From assembly GCF_900111175.1 (NCBI RefSeq), contig NZ_FOGI01000001.1, positions 186,001 to 250,000 of the forward strand: DNA of 64,000 nt, written 5' to 3'. The notes below the pieces were generated by a model. It saw nothing but the letters and a program-made list of their open reading frames with translations, ran no database searches and was not told the DNA's origin. The position numbers and the translations under genes are program-made. The DNA comes from Actinokineospora terrae. Its GTDB lineage: Bacteria > Actinomycetota > Actinomycetes > Mycobacteriales > Pseudonocardiaceae. Of the stretch, positions 43,447 to 53,114 are shown piece after piece; the stretch's first letter is position 1; each line of letters starts with the position of its first letter.

Positions 43447-43478
43447 CCGGTCCACTTCGGGCTGTATTGGACTGGTCC
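43447..43478. promoter_or_regulatory. candidate MocR operator
   Basis: CCGGTCCACTT (43447-43457) and TTGGACTGGTCC (43467-43478) give several GGTCC/GGACC half-sites just upstream of the MocR start. AAGTGGACC-like boxes are known for PdxR-type MocR regulators. Candidate autoregulatory site. Confidence 0.4.
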
Positions 43479-43640
43479 TGGGGTGGATGGCGGAAACCGG
43501 CCGATCCGCGGGCGATCGGGCGTTCCCGCTGGAGATCACGGGTGTCGTGGGGCGGATCGGCGAGTTGGCAGCGGGGATCCGGACGCCGGTCCACGGGGGT
43601 CGCGGCGGACCCCGGATCGCGTCGTCGAGACCGGGCTGAG

Positions 43641-44144
43641 ATGATCGACGCCGTGCCGAACCCGACCCCGAGTCCCGCACCCCGACCGCCCGCGCCCAGC
43701 CCGGTACAGCACGCGGCCACCGTCCGGTTCGCCCCGGTGGTCACTGCCGCACCGGTGATCCCCACCCAGCAGGTGCCGCCGCAGAGAGTGCCACCGCGCC
43801 AGTCGACCGTGGACCTGTTCACGCCTCAGCGGGACCTGTTCACCCCTGTCGTGCCCTCCGACGCTGACGTTCCCCTTGACGGTGTCGTCGCACCCCCCGC
43901 GAGCGTTTCACCCTCCAGCCCCGTTCCCGTCGTCGGCTCCGTACTCGCTCCTAGTCCTGTGCCGGTCGCTCCCAGCCCGGTGCAGGTCACGCCGCCGCCC
44001 GCGCCTGTTGAGCCTGCCTCGATCGTTGACGCTGAACCGCCTGTAGCTCCGGCAGCGGCCAGCGCGACGGGTGAGCAGAAGCCGTTGCTGCGCCGGGTAG
44101 TGCGCCGGATCATCGGGCCGAGCCTGTTGCAGCGCCGGGACTGA
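43641..44144 (+). CDS. Pro-rich hypothetical protein
   Basis: 167 residues, strongly Pro/Val/Ala-rich and presumably disordered, with a short repeat (VDLFTPQRDLFTPVV, about 53-67) and a basic amphipathic C-terminus (LLRRVVRRIIGPSLLQRR) that could bind a membrane or nucleic acid. No signal peptide or known domain. ATG 43641 follows GCTGAG; the codon bias fits coding. Not recognised. Confidence 0.55.
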   Translation: MIDAVPNPTPSPAPRPPAPSPVQHAATVRFAPVVTAAPVIPTQQVPPQRVPPRQSTVDLFTPQRDLFTPVVPSDADVPLDGVVAPPASVSPSSPVPVVGSVLAPSPVPVAPSPVQVTPPPAPVEPASIVDAEPPVAPAAASATGEQKPLLRRVVRRIIGPSLLQRRD

Positions 44145-44292
44145 CCGGTCAGGGTTGGCGGGGCGTTCACCGCCACGGACGGTGGATGCACGCCTGTTGA
44201 ACGTTGCCCGAACAGGTCTATCGCCCCCTCGTTCGACGATCTACTTTCAGCCGGCAATGTCGGTCGAGATCTGTGAACGAAGAGGAGTTGAC

Positions 44293-47200
44293 GTGCGCTC
44301 ACGTCCGCGACGTCTCCTCGGCGGACTGGTGGTGACCACGCTGGCGGCCTCCGTCGTCGCCGTGGTGACCGGTCAGTCCGCCGCGGCTGTCGGGTTCGCG
44401 CCGGGGAACATCGTGGTGGCCAGGGTGGGGACCGGTGACGGCGCGCTGAGCAGTGCGGCCACGGCGGTCTTCCTCGACGAGTTCACCCCGTCCGGCACCC
44501 TGGTGCAGTCGGTGCCGCTGCCCACCGCCCCGGGGCCGGGCAAGCGCCTGACCCTGAGCGGCTCGGCCACCTCGGAGGGCGCCCTCGCCCGCTCCGCGGA
44601 CGGCCGCTACCTGACCATCGCGGGCTACGACGCCGACCCGGGCACGGCGGGCGTGGCGGGCACCACCTCGGCCGCGGTCAACCGGGTCGTCGCCCGTGTC
44701 GACGGCTCCGGCGCGGTCGACACCACCACGACCGTCACCGACACCTTCAGCGCCAACAACGTCCGCGGTGCGGTTACCGACGACGGTTCGCGTTTCTGGG
44801 TCGTTGGCGCCAACGGCGGCGTTCGCCTGGCAGCTCTCGGATCCACCGGCGCGTCCACGCAGATCAACTCCGCAGCGCCCACCAACATCCGCGCGACTGT
44901 TATCGCGGGCGGGCAGCTCTACATCAGCACGGGTAGCGGTACCACCGGCGTCTACTCCGTCGGCACCGGCTTCCCTTCCACTGGCGGACAGACCCCGGCG
45001 CTGACCGTTCCCGCCCCGAGCCCGTACGCCTTGGCCGCGCTGGACCGCGACCCGGCCGTCCCGGGTGTCGACACCATCTATGTCGCGGACGACTCCACGA
45101 CCGGTGGCATCCTCAAGTTCTCCAGCGACGGCACCGCGTGGACCGCGCGCGGCTCGTTCCGCCCGGCCAACAGCGCCGTGCGCGGCATCACCGGTGAGGT
45201 CACCGGCTCCGGCGTGACCCTCTTCGCCACGACCACGAACAACGTGCTGGTCAAGGTCGACGACACCGCCGCCGCGGCCGCACCCATCGCCGCCACGTCC
45301 ACCACGCTGCGCACCGCTGCCGCGAACACGGTCCTGCGCGGCGTCGCGCTCGCCCCGGCCGCCTCGACCTCGGCGCCCGCGATCACCGCGGAGCCCCAGG
45401 ACGCGTCTGTCGCCTCTGGCGCTACCGCGACCCTTAGCGTCACCGCCTCGGGTACGGGCCCGCTGAGCTACCAGTGGTACGCCGGTGCCTCCGGCAACAC
45501 GGCCAACCCCGTCAGTGGCGCCACCGCCGCGTCATTCACGACGCCCGCGCTGACCGAGACCGCCACCTACTGGGTTCGCGTGACCGGCCCCGGCGGCCAG
45601 GTCGACAGCCGCACCGCCACCGTGTCCGTCGCGGGCACCGTGAACACCCCGCCGACCATCACCGGCACCCAGGAGTTGGCGCTGACTGCCGCCGACCCGG
45701 ACAACCCGCCCGCCGTCCGCACCGTGACCGTTGGCGACGCCGAGACCCCGTCGAGCGGGCTGACCGTGACCGTCACCAGCAGTGACCCGGCCATCGTGAC
45801 CGGTGGCGCTACCGGCAGCGGCGATGTCCGCACCCTCACCTTCGCTCCCGCCGCCGTGGGCCGCGCGACGCTGACCGTCACCGTTTCCGATGGTGCCGCC
45901 ACCGCGTCGACGACCCTGCCTGTCGCCGTTTCCGCTGCCCTGCCCGCGGGCCAGCGCAGCTACTACGGCGCCGCCGACGCGAGCACCGCCATCGACCTCG
46001 GTGGTGGCGCCATGGTCGTGTCCGACGACGAGACCAACGTGCTGCGCGTCTACGACCGCGAGCACTCCCGTTACCCCGCGCAGGCGTTCGACGTCCGCGC
46101 CGCCGGTCTCGCGCTGCGCGACACCGACGTGACCCGTGAGATCGACATCGAGGCCTCGGCCCGCGCCGGCGACACGATCTTCTGGATCGGCTCGCAGGGC
46201 CAGAACTCCTCGGCCAAGACCCGCCTCAACCGCCAGGAGCTGTTCACCACCACGGTGACCGGCACCGGGACCGGCGCGTCCCTCGCCCTCGGCGGCAGCT
46301 ACCAGACCCTGCGCGACGACCTCATCGCGTGGGACCGCGCCAACGGCGACACCCTGGGCATCGCCGCCGCCGCGACCCGCGCCCCCGAGGGCGACGGCGC
46401 GGGCGGCCCCACCGGCGTCAACATCGAGGGCGCCGAGTTCGCCGCTGACGGCACCACGCTGCTGCTGGCCTTCCGCGGCCCGCTCACCAGCGACGGCAAG
46501 GCCATCGTCGTGCCGGTGACCAACGCCGCCGCGCTCGTCACCGCCAACCCGACCACCGGTGTCACCGCCTCGTTCGGCCAGGCCCTGCGCTGGGACCTCG
46601 GCGGGCGCGGCATCCGGGAGATCCGCCGCAACGCCGCGAACCAGTACCTGCTCATCGCGGGACCGTCCGACGCGGGCACCGGCGCTGCCGGGGAGTACAA
46701 GTTCTTCACCTGGGACGGCGACGTCACCCACCAGCCGCAGCCGCGCGCGGGCTCGCTCGACGCGTTCAGCCCGGTCGGCAAGCCCGAGGTCATCGTCGAT
46801 GTCCCGAACCCGCTCACGGACACCGCCACAGTGCAGGTCCTGACCGACGACGGTGACACTGTCTTCTACGGTGACGGCACCATCGCCAAGGAACTGCCGC
46901 AGTGGCAGCGCAAGGCAGTGGGCGCCACCGTCGCCGTTGGCGCCGGTCCCGCTTGCTCCACTCCGGTCATCACCATCGGTTCGGTCCAGGGCACGACTGA
47001 CATCACGCCCAAGGCAGGACAGACCGTCACTGTTCGCGGAACCGTCGTCGGTGACTACGAAGGCGCACAGCCCGCTCTGCGCGGCTTCTACCTCCAGGAC
47101 AGCGGAGACGGTGACCCCGCCACCTCCGATGGCGTCTTCGTCTTCGACAACGGCGCCAACCTCGTCGCCAACGGCGACGTGGTGCAGGTGACCGGTGTCG

Positions 47201-50106
47201 CCTCCGAGTTCCAGGGGCAGACGCAGATCACCGCCGCCACCACCGGCGTGCAGCGCTGCGGCACCCAGGCCGTGGTCACCCCGACCGCGGTGACACTCCC
47301 GCTGCCCAGCGCCACCGACCTGGAGCGCGTCGAGGGCATGCTGGTGAAGGTCGCGCAGACCCTCACCGTCACCGAGCACTTCCAGCTCGGCCGGTTCGGC
47401 CAGGTCGTGGTGTCCTCCGGTGGTCGGCTCCAGCAGCCCACCTCGGTCATCCGGGCCACCGACCAGGCCGCCGTCGCCGCCAAGCAGGCCGAGAACAACC
47501 TCAACCGGCTGATCATCGACGACGCGACCAACGGCCAGAACCCCGACCCGATCGTCTTCGGCCGGGGCGGTCAGCCGCTGTCGGCGCAGAACACCCTGCG
47601 CGGCGGCGACTCGGTCACCGCGCCGATCGGTGTCCTCACATACACCTGGGCGGGCAACGCGGCCAGCGGTAACGCCTACCGGCTCCGTCCCATCGGCGCG
47701 CTCGGTGGCACTGCCGTGTTCGACGCGGCCAACCAGCGTCCGACCGCGCGCCCTGACACGGGTAACGCCACCCTGCACGTCGCGGGCGCGAACCTGCTGA
47801 ACTTCTTCAACACCTACACCGGCTGCAAGCTCGGCACCCAGGGCGCGGTCACCGACTGCCGCGGCGCGGGCGACGACACCGAGTACCAGCGCCAGCTCGC
47901 CAAGGAGGTCGCCGCGATCCGCTCGCTGGACGCCGACGTCACCGGGGTCATGGAGCTGGAGAACGACGGCTACGGCCGGGGCAGCGCCATCCAGGCGCTG
48001 GTCGGCGCGCTCAACGCCGCCGAGGGTGCCGCCGTCTGGTCGTACGTGGACGCGGACGCGGCGACCGGAGTGGTCGACGTGGCCGGGACCGACGCGATCA
48101 AGGTGGCGCTGCTCTACCGCGCCGACCGGGTGAGCCCGGTCGCGGGCACCACCGCCGTCGACCAGAACGCGGTCTTCGAGCGGCGTCCGGTGGCGCAGAC
48201 CTTCGCCACCGCCGACGGCGCCCGGTTCACCGTGGTGGCCAACCACTTCAAGTCCAAGGGCTCCTGCCCGACCAGCGGTCCCGACACCGACCAGGGTGAC
48301 GGGCAGAGCTGCTGGAACGTCCGCCGGACCGCGCAGGCGACCGAGCTGGCCCGGTGGCTGCGGGAGACCGTGGTCCCGGCTGCGGGCGACGAGGACGTCC
48401 TGATCGTCGGTGACCTCAACTCTTACGCCGGTGAGGACCCGATCGCGGTTCTGGAGCAGGCCGGTTACGTCAACCTGGCCAAGGCCTACGGTGGCGCTGA
48501 CGCGTACTCCTACGTGTTCGACGGCCAGTGGGGCTACCTGGACCACGCCCTCGCGTCGCGGTCGCTGGTCCCTCAGGTCACCGGCGCGGGCGAGGCGCAC
48601 ACCAACGCCGACGAGCCTTCGGTGCTCGACTACAACACCGACTTCAAGACGGCGGCGCAGATCGAGTCCCTCTATGCGCCGGACCGGTTCCGCACCAGCG
48701 ACCACGACCCGGTCCTTGTCGGTATCCGGCCCGGTAGTGCTGCCGCGATCACTGGCACTCCTACCCCGGCCACTGTCGGTGAGGCCTACACCTTCGGCTT
48801 CTCCCTCAGCAGCCCCGCTGTGGTGTCGCTTGCTTCCGGCACCTTGCCCGCTGGGCTGTTCCTGAGCGAGGAAGGTGTCATCAGCGGTACGCCTACCGAG
48901 GCAGGCGAGCGGACCTTCACCGTTCGCGCTACCAACAGCTACGGCTCCACTGAGGCTGTTGCGACCATCCGCGTCGCGAAGGGTGCTAGCGCTACCGCAT
49001 TGACCGCGACGCCTAACCCGGTCGCTGTTGGTGCCGAGGTGACGCTGTCGGCTCGTGTCAGCGGTGGCGTTGCCGCTGCTGGCTCGGTGACCTTCCGCGA
49101 TGGCACCACGGTTCTCGGGCAGGCCCCGGTTGCCGATGGGGTTGCCGTCCTGAAGGTGACGACGCTGCCTGCTGGCTCTCGCGCTGTCACAGCCTCTTAC
49201 TCGGGCTCGGACGCGCTGGAGCCTTCGACGGCCGCGGTAACGGTGTCGGTGCTCGCGCCGGTCTCCGTGGAGGGGACCTTGGCGGATGGCCGGGTCGGTT
49301 CGCCCTACACGGGCGCGTTGACCATCACGGGCTCGCCGCAGACCGTTAGCGCTACCGGCCTTCCGCAGGGCTTGTCCCTCGGCCAGGACGGTCGCGTCAC
49401 GGGTACCCCTGCGGCCGCGGGCACCTTCACGGTGACGGTTACCGCTACCAACACGGTGTCGTCGGTGACGAAGACGTTCCAGCTGAAGGTCCTCGCCGCC
49501 GCCACCACGACCACCGTCGCCGGTGACCCCAACCCGTCGGTGATCGGCGGCCAGGTCCGCTTCACCGCCCGGGTGACGGGCCCGGCGGGCACGACCCCGA
49601 CCGGCACGGTCCAGTTCGTCGTGGACGGCCGCCCGTCCGGCTCCCCGGTCGCGCTCGTGGGCGGTACCGCCACCAGCGCCCCGGTGTCGGCACTGACCAT
49701 CGGCCAACACCAGGTCCGCGCCGACTACAGCGGCTCGCCGTCGTTCACCGCCAGCGCGGGCACCACCACCCAGGTGGTCCAGATCGGCGTCAAGTTCCTC
49801 GCCCCCACCGGCCCGGTCCGCGCGGGCGACATCATCCCGATCCGCTTCCAACTCCTCGACGCCAACGGCACCCCGATCCCGCCCCTGGCCTCAGCCCTGC
49901 TGATGCTCAGCGGCCGAATCTCCGTGTCGGTCGACGGCGTGCAGCAGCTACGCCCCACCGCCCCGCTGTACGACCCGTTCAGCGACTCCTTCGTGGTCCT
50001 GTGGAAGACCGCCAAACGCCCCACCGGCGCCACCACGGCCACCGTGTCCATCACCTACCCCGACGCCCCCGTCCAGCGGGTCTCCACCAGGATCACCCTG
50101 AGCTGA
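44293..50106 (+). CDS. large secreted ExeM/NucH-type nuclease with Ig-like domains
   Basis: 1937 residues. Signal peptide at about 1-33 (RRLLGGLVVTTLAASVVAVV). Order seen: N-terminal propeller-like segment (about 35-355), Ig-like domains (about 360-540), an alkaline-phosphatase/propeller-like region (about 550-890, DDETNVLRVYDRE), an OB-fold (about 895-1005, TVTVRGTVVGDYEG), an endonuclease/exonuclease/phosphatase catalytic domain (about 1165-1475: MELENDG, VGDLNSYAGEDP, TSDHDPVLVGI), several putative Ig domains (about 1480-1830) and a PxKF-type end (KFLAPTGPVRAGDIIPIRF). Extracellular DNase activity is likely, for nutrient or phosphate scavenging. GTG 44293 has GAGGAG five bases upstream; the longer reading lacks a signal. 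Ends at a strong terminator. Confidence 0.85.
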   Translation: MRSRPRRLLGGLVVTTLAASVVAVVTGQSAAAVGFAPGNIVVARVGTGDGALSSAATAVFLDEFTPSGTLVQSVPLPTAPGPGKRLTLSGSATSEGALARSADGRYLTIAGYDADPGTAGVAGTTSAAVNRVVARVDGSGAVDTTTTVTDTFSANNVRGAVTDDGSRFWVVGANGGVRLAALGSTGASTQINSAAPTNIRATVIAGGQLYISTGSGTTGVYSVGTGFPSTGGQTPALTVPAPSPYALAALDRDPAVPGVDTIYVADDSTTGGILKFSSDGTAWTARGSFRPANSAVRGITGEVTGSGVTLFATTTNNVLVKVDDTAAAAAPIAATSTTLRTAAANTVLRGVALAPAASTSAPAITAEPQDASVASGATATLSVTASGTGPLSYQWYAGASGNTANPVSGATAASFTTPALTETATYWVRVTGPGGQVDSRTATVSVAGTVNTPPTITGTQELALTAADPDNPPAVRTVTVGDAETPSSGLTVTVTSSDPAIVTGGATGSGDVRTLTFAPAAVGRATLTVTVSDGAATASTTLPVAVSAALPAGQRSYYGAADASTAIDLGGGAMVVSDDETNVLRVYDREHSRYPAQAFDVRAAGLALRDTDVTREIDIEASARAGDTIFWIGSQGQNSSAKTRLNRQELFTTTVTGTGTGASLALGGSYQTLRDDLIAWDRANGDTLGIAAAATRAPEGDGAGGPTGVNIEGAEFAADGTTLLLAFRGPLTSDGKAIVVPVTNAAALVTANPTTGVTASFGQALRWDLGGRGIREIRRNAANQYLLIAGPSDAGTGAAGEYKFFTWDGDVTHQPQPRAGSLDAFSPVGKPEVIVDVPNPLTDTATVQVLTDDGDTVFYGDGTIAKELPQWQRKAVGATVAVGAGPACSTPVITIGSVQGTTDITPKAGQTVTVRGTVVGDYEGAQPALRGFYLQDSGDGDPATSDGVFVFDNGANLVANGDVVQVTGVASEFQGQTQITAATTGVQRCGTQAVVTPTAVTLPLPSATDLERVEGMLVKVAQTLTVTEHFQLGRFGQVVVSSGGRLQQPTSVIRATDQAAVAAKQAENNLNRLIIDDATNGQNPDPIVFGRGGQPLSAQNTLRGGDSVTAPIGVLTYTWAGNAASGNAYRLRPIGALGGTAVFDAANQRPTARPDTGNATLHVAGANLLNFFNTYTGCKLGTQGAVTDCRGAGDDTEYQRQLAKEVAAIRSLDADVTGVMELENDGYGRGSAIQALVGALNAAEGAAVWSYVDADAATGVVDVAGTDAIKVALLYRADRVSPVAGTTAVDQNAVFERRPVAQTFATADGARFTVVANHFKSKGSCPTSGPDTDQGDGQSCWNVRRTAQATELARWLRETVVPAAGDEDVLIVGDLNSYAGEDPIAVLEQAGYVNLAKAYGGADAYSYVFDGQWGYLDHALASRSLVPQVTGAGEAHTNADEPSVLDYNTDFKTAAQIESLYAPDRFRTSDHDPVLVGIRPGSAAAITGTPTPATVGEAYTFGFSLSSPAVVSLASGTLPAGLFLSEEGVISGTPTEAGERTFTVRATNSYGSTEAVATIRVAKGASATALTATPNPVAVGAEVTLSARVSGGVAAAGSVTFRDGTTVLGQAPVADGVAVLKVTTLPAGSRAVTASYSGSDALEPSTAAVTVSVLAPVSVEGTLADGRVGSPYTGALTITGSPQTVSATGLPQGLSLGQDGRVTGTPAAAGTFTVTVTATNTVSSVTKTFQLKVLAAATTTTVAGDPNPSVIGGQVRFTARVTGPAGTTPTGTVQFVVDGRPSGSPVALVGGTATSAPVSALTIGQHQVRADYSGSPSFTASAGTTTQVVQIGVKFLAPTGPVRAGDIIPIRFQLLDANGTPIPPLASALLMLSGRISVSVDGVQQLRPTAPLYDPFSDSFVVLWKTAKRPTGATTATVSITYPDAPVQRVSTRITLS

Positions 50107-50117
50107 CCCCACCAGTC

Positions 50118-50153
50118 CGATGGGGCGCACCCGGCGCGGGGTGCGCCCCATCG
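50118..50153 (+). terminator. intrinsic terminator of the nuclease gene
   Basis: Perfect 14-bp stem (CGATGGGGCGCACC, 50118-50131; GGTGCGCCCCATCG, 50140-50153), 8-base loop, followed by GCGTTTCTT. Placed 12 bases after the nuclease stop. Confidence 0.8.
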
Positions 50154-50224
50154 GCGTTTCTTGACCCAGACAAGCCCTAACAGGTCTCTAAGCCCGCCCG
50201 CGTCACCTAAGCCTGAACATGCGC

Positions 50225-50256
50225 GCACCCGGCCACCCCTGAGGGTGACCGGGTGC
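50225..50256 (-). terminator. hairpin after the PhoD operon
   Basis: GCACCCGGCCACCC (50225-50238) pairs with GGGTGACCGGGTGC (50243-50256), one mismatch, 4-base loop, about 15 bases beyond the stop of the minus-strand secreted protein. Confidence 0.6.
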
Positions 50257-50270
50257 GTGGGTGGGATGGC

Positions 50271-51476
50271 CTACCAGGTGGAGTTGATCAGGCCGGTGCC
50301 CAGGTAGATCTGGTCGAACAGGTTGCCGTCGTTGTCGTCGGTGTAGGTGAGGGTGATCTGGCCGAAGGGGCTGACGGCGAGGGCGGGTTCGGTTTGGGTG
50401 CCGGTGATGACCGTGTGGACCCGGAGGCGGGGGAGGCGGCCGGTGGTGGTGCCGTTGGGGTTGAGGCCTTGGGCGTAGATGTCGGCGGCGTCGGTCCAGG
50501 TGACCACGACGGCGAGTTGGTCGTCGATGCCGATCTGGGGGTCGGTGCCGGGGAGGAGGGTCTCGGCGGCGGCGCGGGGGGTGCCGGTGGCGGTGAACGA
50601 CCTGGCGGCGTTCTGGGTGTCGGACTGCCACGCGATGGCGAAGTCGCCGTTGAAGTTGGCGGCGACGGAGGGGCGGCGCTGTTGGCCCGCGGTGGTCGTG
50701 TTGGCCACGCCCTGGGCGAGCTTCACGCCACCGGCAGGGGTGACGATCTTGCGGCCGATGTTGAACGAGCCGTTGGCGTCGCCGTCCTCGTCCCAGGCGA
50801 CGATGGCGTTGCCCGCGGCGCCCATCGCGACGTCCGGGCGCTGGTGGGTGCCGCCCGCGTTGTTGACCTGCACCTCGTAGGTCTTGGACGTGACCGAGGC
50901 GAAGCCGGACAGGCGGACCGTCTCGGCCGCGGTGCCCTGCTTGTCCTCGAAGGCGACGGCGAACGCCGGGCCATCCGGGTCGGCCGCGACCGAGGGGTTG
51001 AGCTGCTGGCCGTCAGCGCTGGCGTTCGCGATAGCAGAACCCGTGACAGTGCCCGCTGTGTTCACTACGCGCACGGCGATGTTGTAGTACCCGTTGGCAT
51101 CCGGGTCCTCCGACCACACCACCACAGCACTACCGTCCTCATGCAACGCGACATCCGGCTGCACGTGACGCCAGTTGCCCGTCCCGCCCGCGGACAGCTT
51201 CTTCTCGTATAGCGACACACCATCCCGGTACAGGCGAAGGAAGATCTCGCTGTGGACCGCGTCGGTCGGGTTGGTGTCATCGCGGTCGTCTTCCCAGACG
51301 ACCGCGGTGTAACCGGTTCGGACAGTGGCAACGGCCGAGTTGTCCTGGTCCCCGGTCGCGACCGAGTTCGCGGTGACCCACGTGACGTCGGCCGGGGTGG
51401 TGCCGTCGGCGAGCGCGTTGCCCGCGAACAGGATCGAACAGACGGCGGTAGCGCCCGCCACGACTAGTGCACGCAT
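50271..51476 (-). CDS. secreted beta-propeller-like protein
   Basis: 401 residues with signal peptide (MRALVVAGATAVCSILFAGNALA). The mature part has about six repeats of the kind RPDVAMGAAGNAIVAWDEDG spaced roughly 45-60 residues, each with acidic D-x-D-x-N turns, suggesting a calcium-stabilised propeller. ATG 51476 is chosen, with AGGAG six bases upstream; GTG 51491 overlaps PhoD. The start lies 11 bases after the PhoD stop, so it is probably co-expressed with the phosphatase. Function unknown. Confidence 0.75.
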   Translation of the reverse strand: MRALVVAGATAVCSILFAGNALADGTTPADVTWVTANSVATGDQDNSAVATVRTGYTAVVWEDDRDDTNPTDAVHSEIFLRLYRDGVSLYEKKLSAGGTGNWRHVQPDVALHEDGSAVVVWSEDPDANGYYNIAVRVVNTAGTVTGSAIANASADGQQLNPSVAADPDGPAFAVAFEDKQGTAAETVRLSGFASVTSKTYEVQVNNAGGTHQRPDVAMGAAGNAIVAWDEDGDANGSFNIGRKIVTPAGGVKLAQGVANTTTAGQQRRPSVAANFNGDFAIAWQSDTQNAARSFTATGTPRAAAETLLPGTDPQIGIDDQLAVVVTWTDAADIYAQGLNPNGTTTGRLPRLRVHTVITGTQTEPALAVSPFGQITLTYTDDNDGNLFDQIYLGTGLINSTW

Positions 51477-51487
51477 GGTTCTCCTGT

Positions 51488-52993
51488 TCACGGCGCCTGC
51501 AGGCCGGGGGTGCCTGCCTGGATCACGTAGCTCTGCGCGGTCTTGATGGGGTAATCGCGCACCGTTACCTTGTCCAGCACGCGGAAGTCGACGGTCATCT
51601 GCGCCGGTGTGGTCACCGTGCGGACGTACCCGCGCTGGTTCTTGTAGAACTTCACGTGCGGGTTGAGGCTCGACGTGCCCGTCTCGGCCGCGTTGCCGTC
51701 ACCGCTGGAGGTGACAGACGTGGTGACCAGCTCAGTGCCGATCACCTTGTTCTGCGTGGCGTAGTTGTCCATGATGTTCGACGCCCAGTGGCGGTGCACG
51801 TCACCAGTGAGCACTACCGGCGTGTTGCCGCGTGCCTGCCAACCGGCCTGGATGCGCCCCCTGTTGGCGGTATAGCCGTCCCACGAGTCCATGCTCTTGG
51901 ACCCATCGGCCGCCGCGAGCTTCTGCGCGAAGAACACCTGCTGCCCGAGGAAGTCCCACGTGCCGAGCCGCTGCCCCAGGCCGTCGAGCAGCCAGGACTC
52001 CTGCGCCGCGCCGGTCAGCGTGCGGCCGGGGTCGTCCGCGGCCGGGCACAGCTTCGTGCCGTCGCCGCAGGCCTGGTCGTCGCGGTACTGGCGGGTGTCG
52101 AGCATGTGGAACGTCGCCAGGCTGCCCCACCGCAGGCGTCGGTACAGCTGCAGGTTCGACCCGGAAGGTGCCTGCGCGGACCGCAGCGGCATGTGCTCGT
52201 AGTACGCCTTGTACGCCGCTGCTCGCCGGGCCGCGAAGTCACCACCGGCGGGGGAGTTGTCCGCGCGCACCAGGTTCGCGTAGTTGTTCTCCACCTCGTG
52301 GTCGTCCCACACCACCAACCACGGCGCGGCGGCGTGCGCGGCCTGTAGGTCCACGTCGCGCTTGTAGAGCGCGTGCCGCACCCGGTAGTTGGCCAGGCTG
52401 GTGATCTCCCCGGACGGTTGGTGCGTACGCACCCCCGAGCCCGCGCCGCCCTCGTAGATGTAGTCGCCCAGGTGCAGGATCAGGTCCGGGTTCTCCTCGG
52501 CCATCCTGCGGTACGCGGTGAAGTACCCGGCCTCGTAGTGCGAGCACGAGGTGAACAGCATCGTCAGCGCCGGGGACGACCCCACCGCGGGTGCCGTGCG
52601 CGCCCTGCCGACCTGCGAGATGTGCCCTAGCGCCCGGAACCGGTACCAGTACTCGCGGCCCGGCTGGAGCCCTGTCAGCGTCACGTGCACGCTGTGCGCC
52701 CACGCCTGGGTGGCGGCGACCGTGCCGGACGCGGCGATCTGGGTGAAGTTGGCATCCGTGGCGACCTGCCACTCCACGGCGGCGTCCGCGCTCGTCATGC
52801 CCCCGAGCCCATCGGCGTTGAGCGGGCTGGGCGCCAACCGGGTCCAGATGACGAAACCGTCCGCGGCAGGCTCACCGGACGCCACGCCCAGAGTGAACGG
52901 GTACGCCACCGCGGTGGCCGCGGTCGAACCCGCCAGCACCACCCCCGCGCTGGCAAGACCACCGATGAGGAAGGTCCTTCGTTGCAGAGTCAT
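51488..52993 (-). CDS. phoD: PhoD-family alkaline phosphatase/phosphodiesterase
   Basis: 501 residues. Twin-arginine signal (LQRRTFLIGG plus hydrophobic stretch). PhoD_N domain (FTLGVASGEPAADGFVIWTR), then the catalytic domain with FTSCSHYEAGYFTAY, LILHLGDYIYEGG, VVWDDHEVENN and VLTGDVHRHWA, which carry the Fe/Ca ligands of PhoD. It releases phosphate from phosphomonoesters and diesters outside the cell. ATG 52993 is chosen over 53050, which would put residues before the Tat signal. It leads a two-gene operon and neighbours a large extracellular nuclease, a phosphate-scavenging context. Confidence 0.93.
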   Translation of the reverse strand: MTLQRRTFLIGGLASAGVVLAGSTAATAVAYPFTLGVASGEPAADGFVIWTRLAPSPLNADGLGGMTSADAAVEWQVATDANFTQIAASGTVAATQAWAHSVHVTLTGLQPGREYWYRFRALGHISQVGRARTAPAVGSSPALTMLFTSCSHYEAGYFTAYRRMAEENPDLILHLGDYIYEGGAGSGVRTHQPSGEITSLANYRVRHALYKRDVDLQAAHAAAPWLVVWDDHEVENNYANLVRADNSPAGGDFAARRAAAYKAYYEHMPLRSAQAPSGSNLQLYRRLRWGSLATFHMLDTRQYRDDQACGDGTKLCPAADDPGRTLTGAAQESWLLDGLGQRLGTWDFLGQQVFFAQKLAAADGSKSMDSWDGYTANRGRIQAGWQARGNTPVVLTGDVHRHWASNIMDNYATQNKVIGTELVTTSVTSSGDGNAAETGTSSLNPHVKFYKNQRGYVRTVTTPAQMTVDFRVLDKVTVRDYPIKTAQSYVIQAGTPGLQAP

Positions 52994-53114
52994 ACGTTCG
53001 TTCCTACGACGCCCCCACTGTGGGAACCAGCCCCCGCACCTGATGTTCACGAGATCCCCGACCAGCGGTCCGGTATCCCGTCGTGGACCGTACGGGTGCC
53101 GGCACTATCGAACA

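Noticed and set aside
44155..44292. PHO box upstream of the nuclease gene
   Set aside because: One GTTCACC (44166-44172) is present but no second unit at the required 11-base spacing.
45532..49851. 1439-residue minus-strand open frame, and similar long antisense frames (2114-4690 plus, 4837-6499 minus, 24291-26373 alternate frames)
   Set aside because: Low-complexity, Arg/Ala/Gly/His-rich translations opposite or out of frame with well-supported genes; a normal by-product of very high GC third positions.
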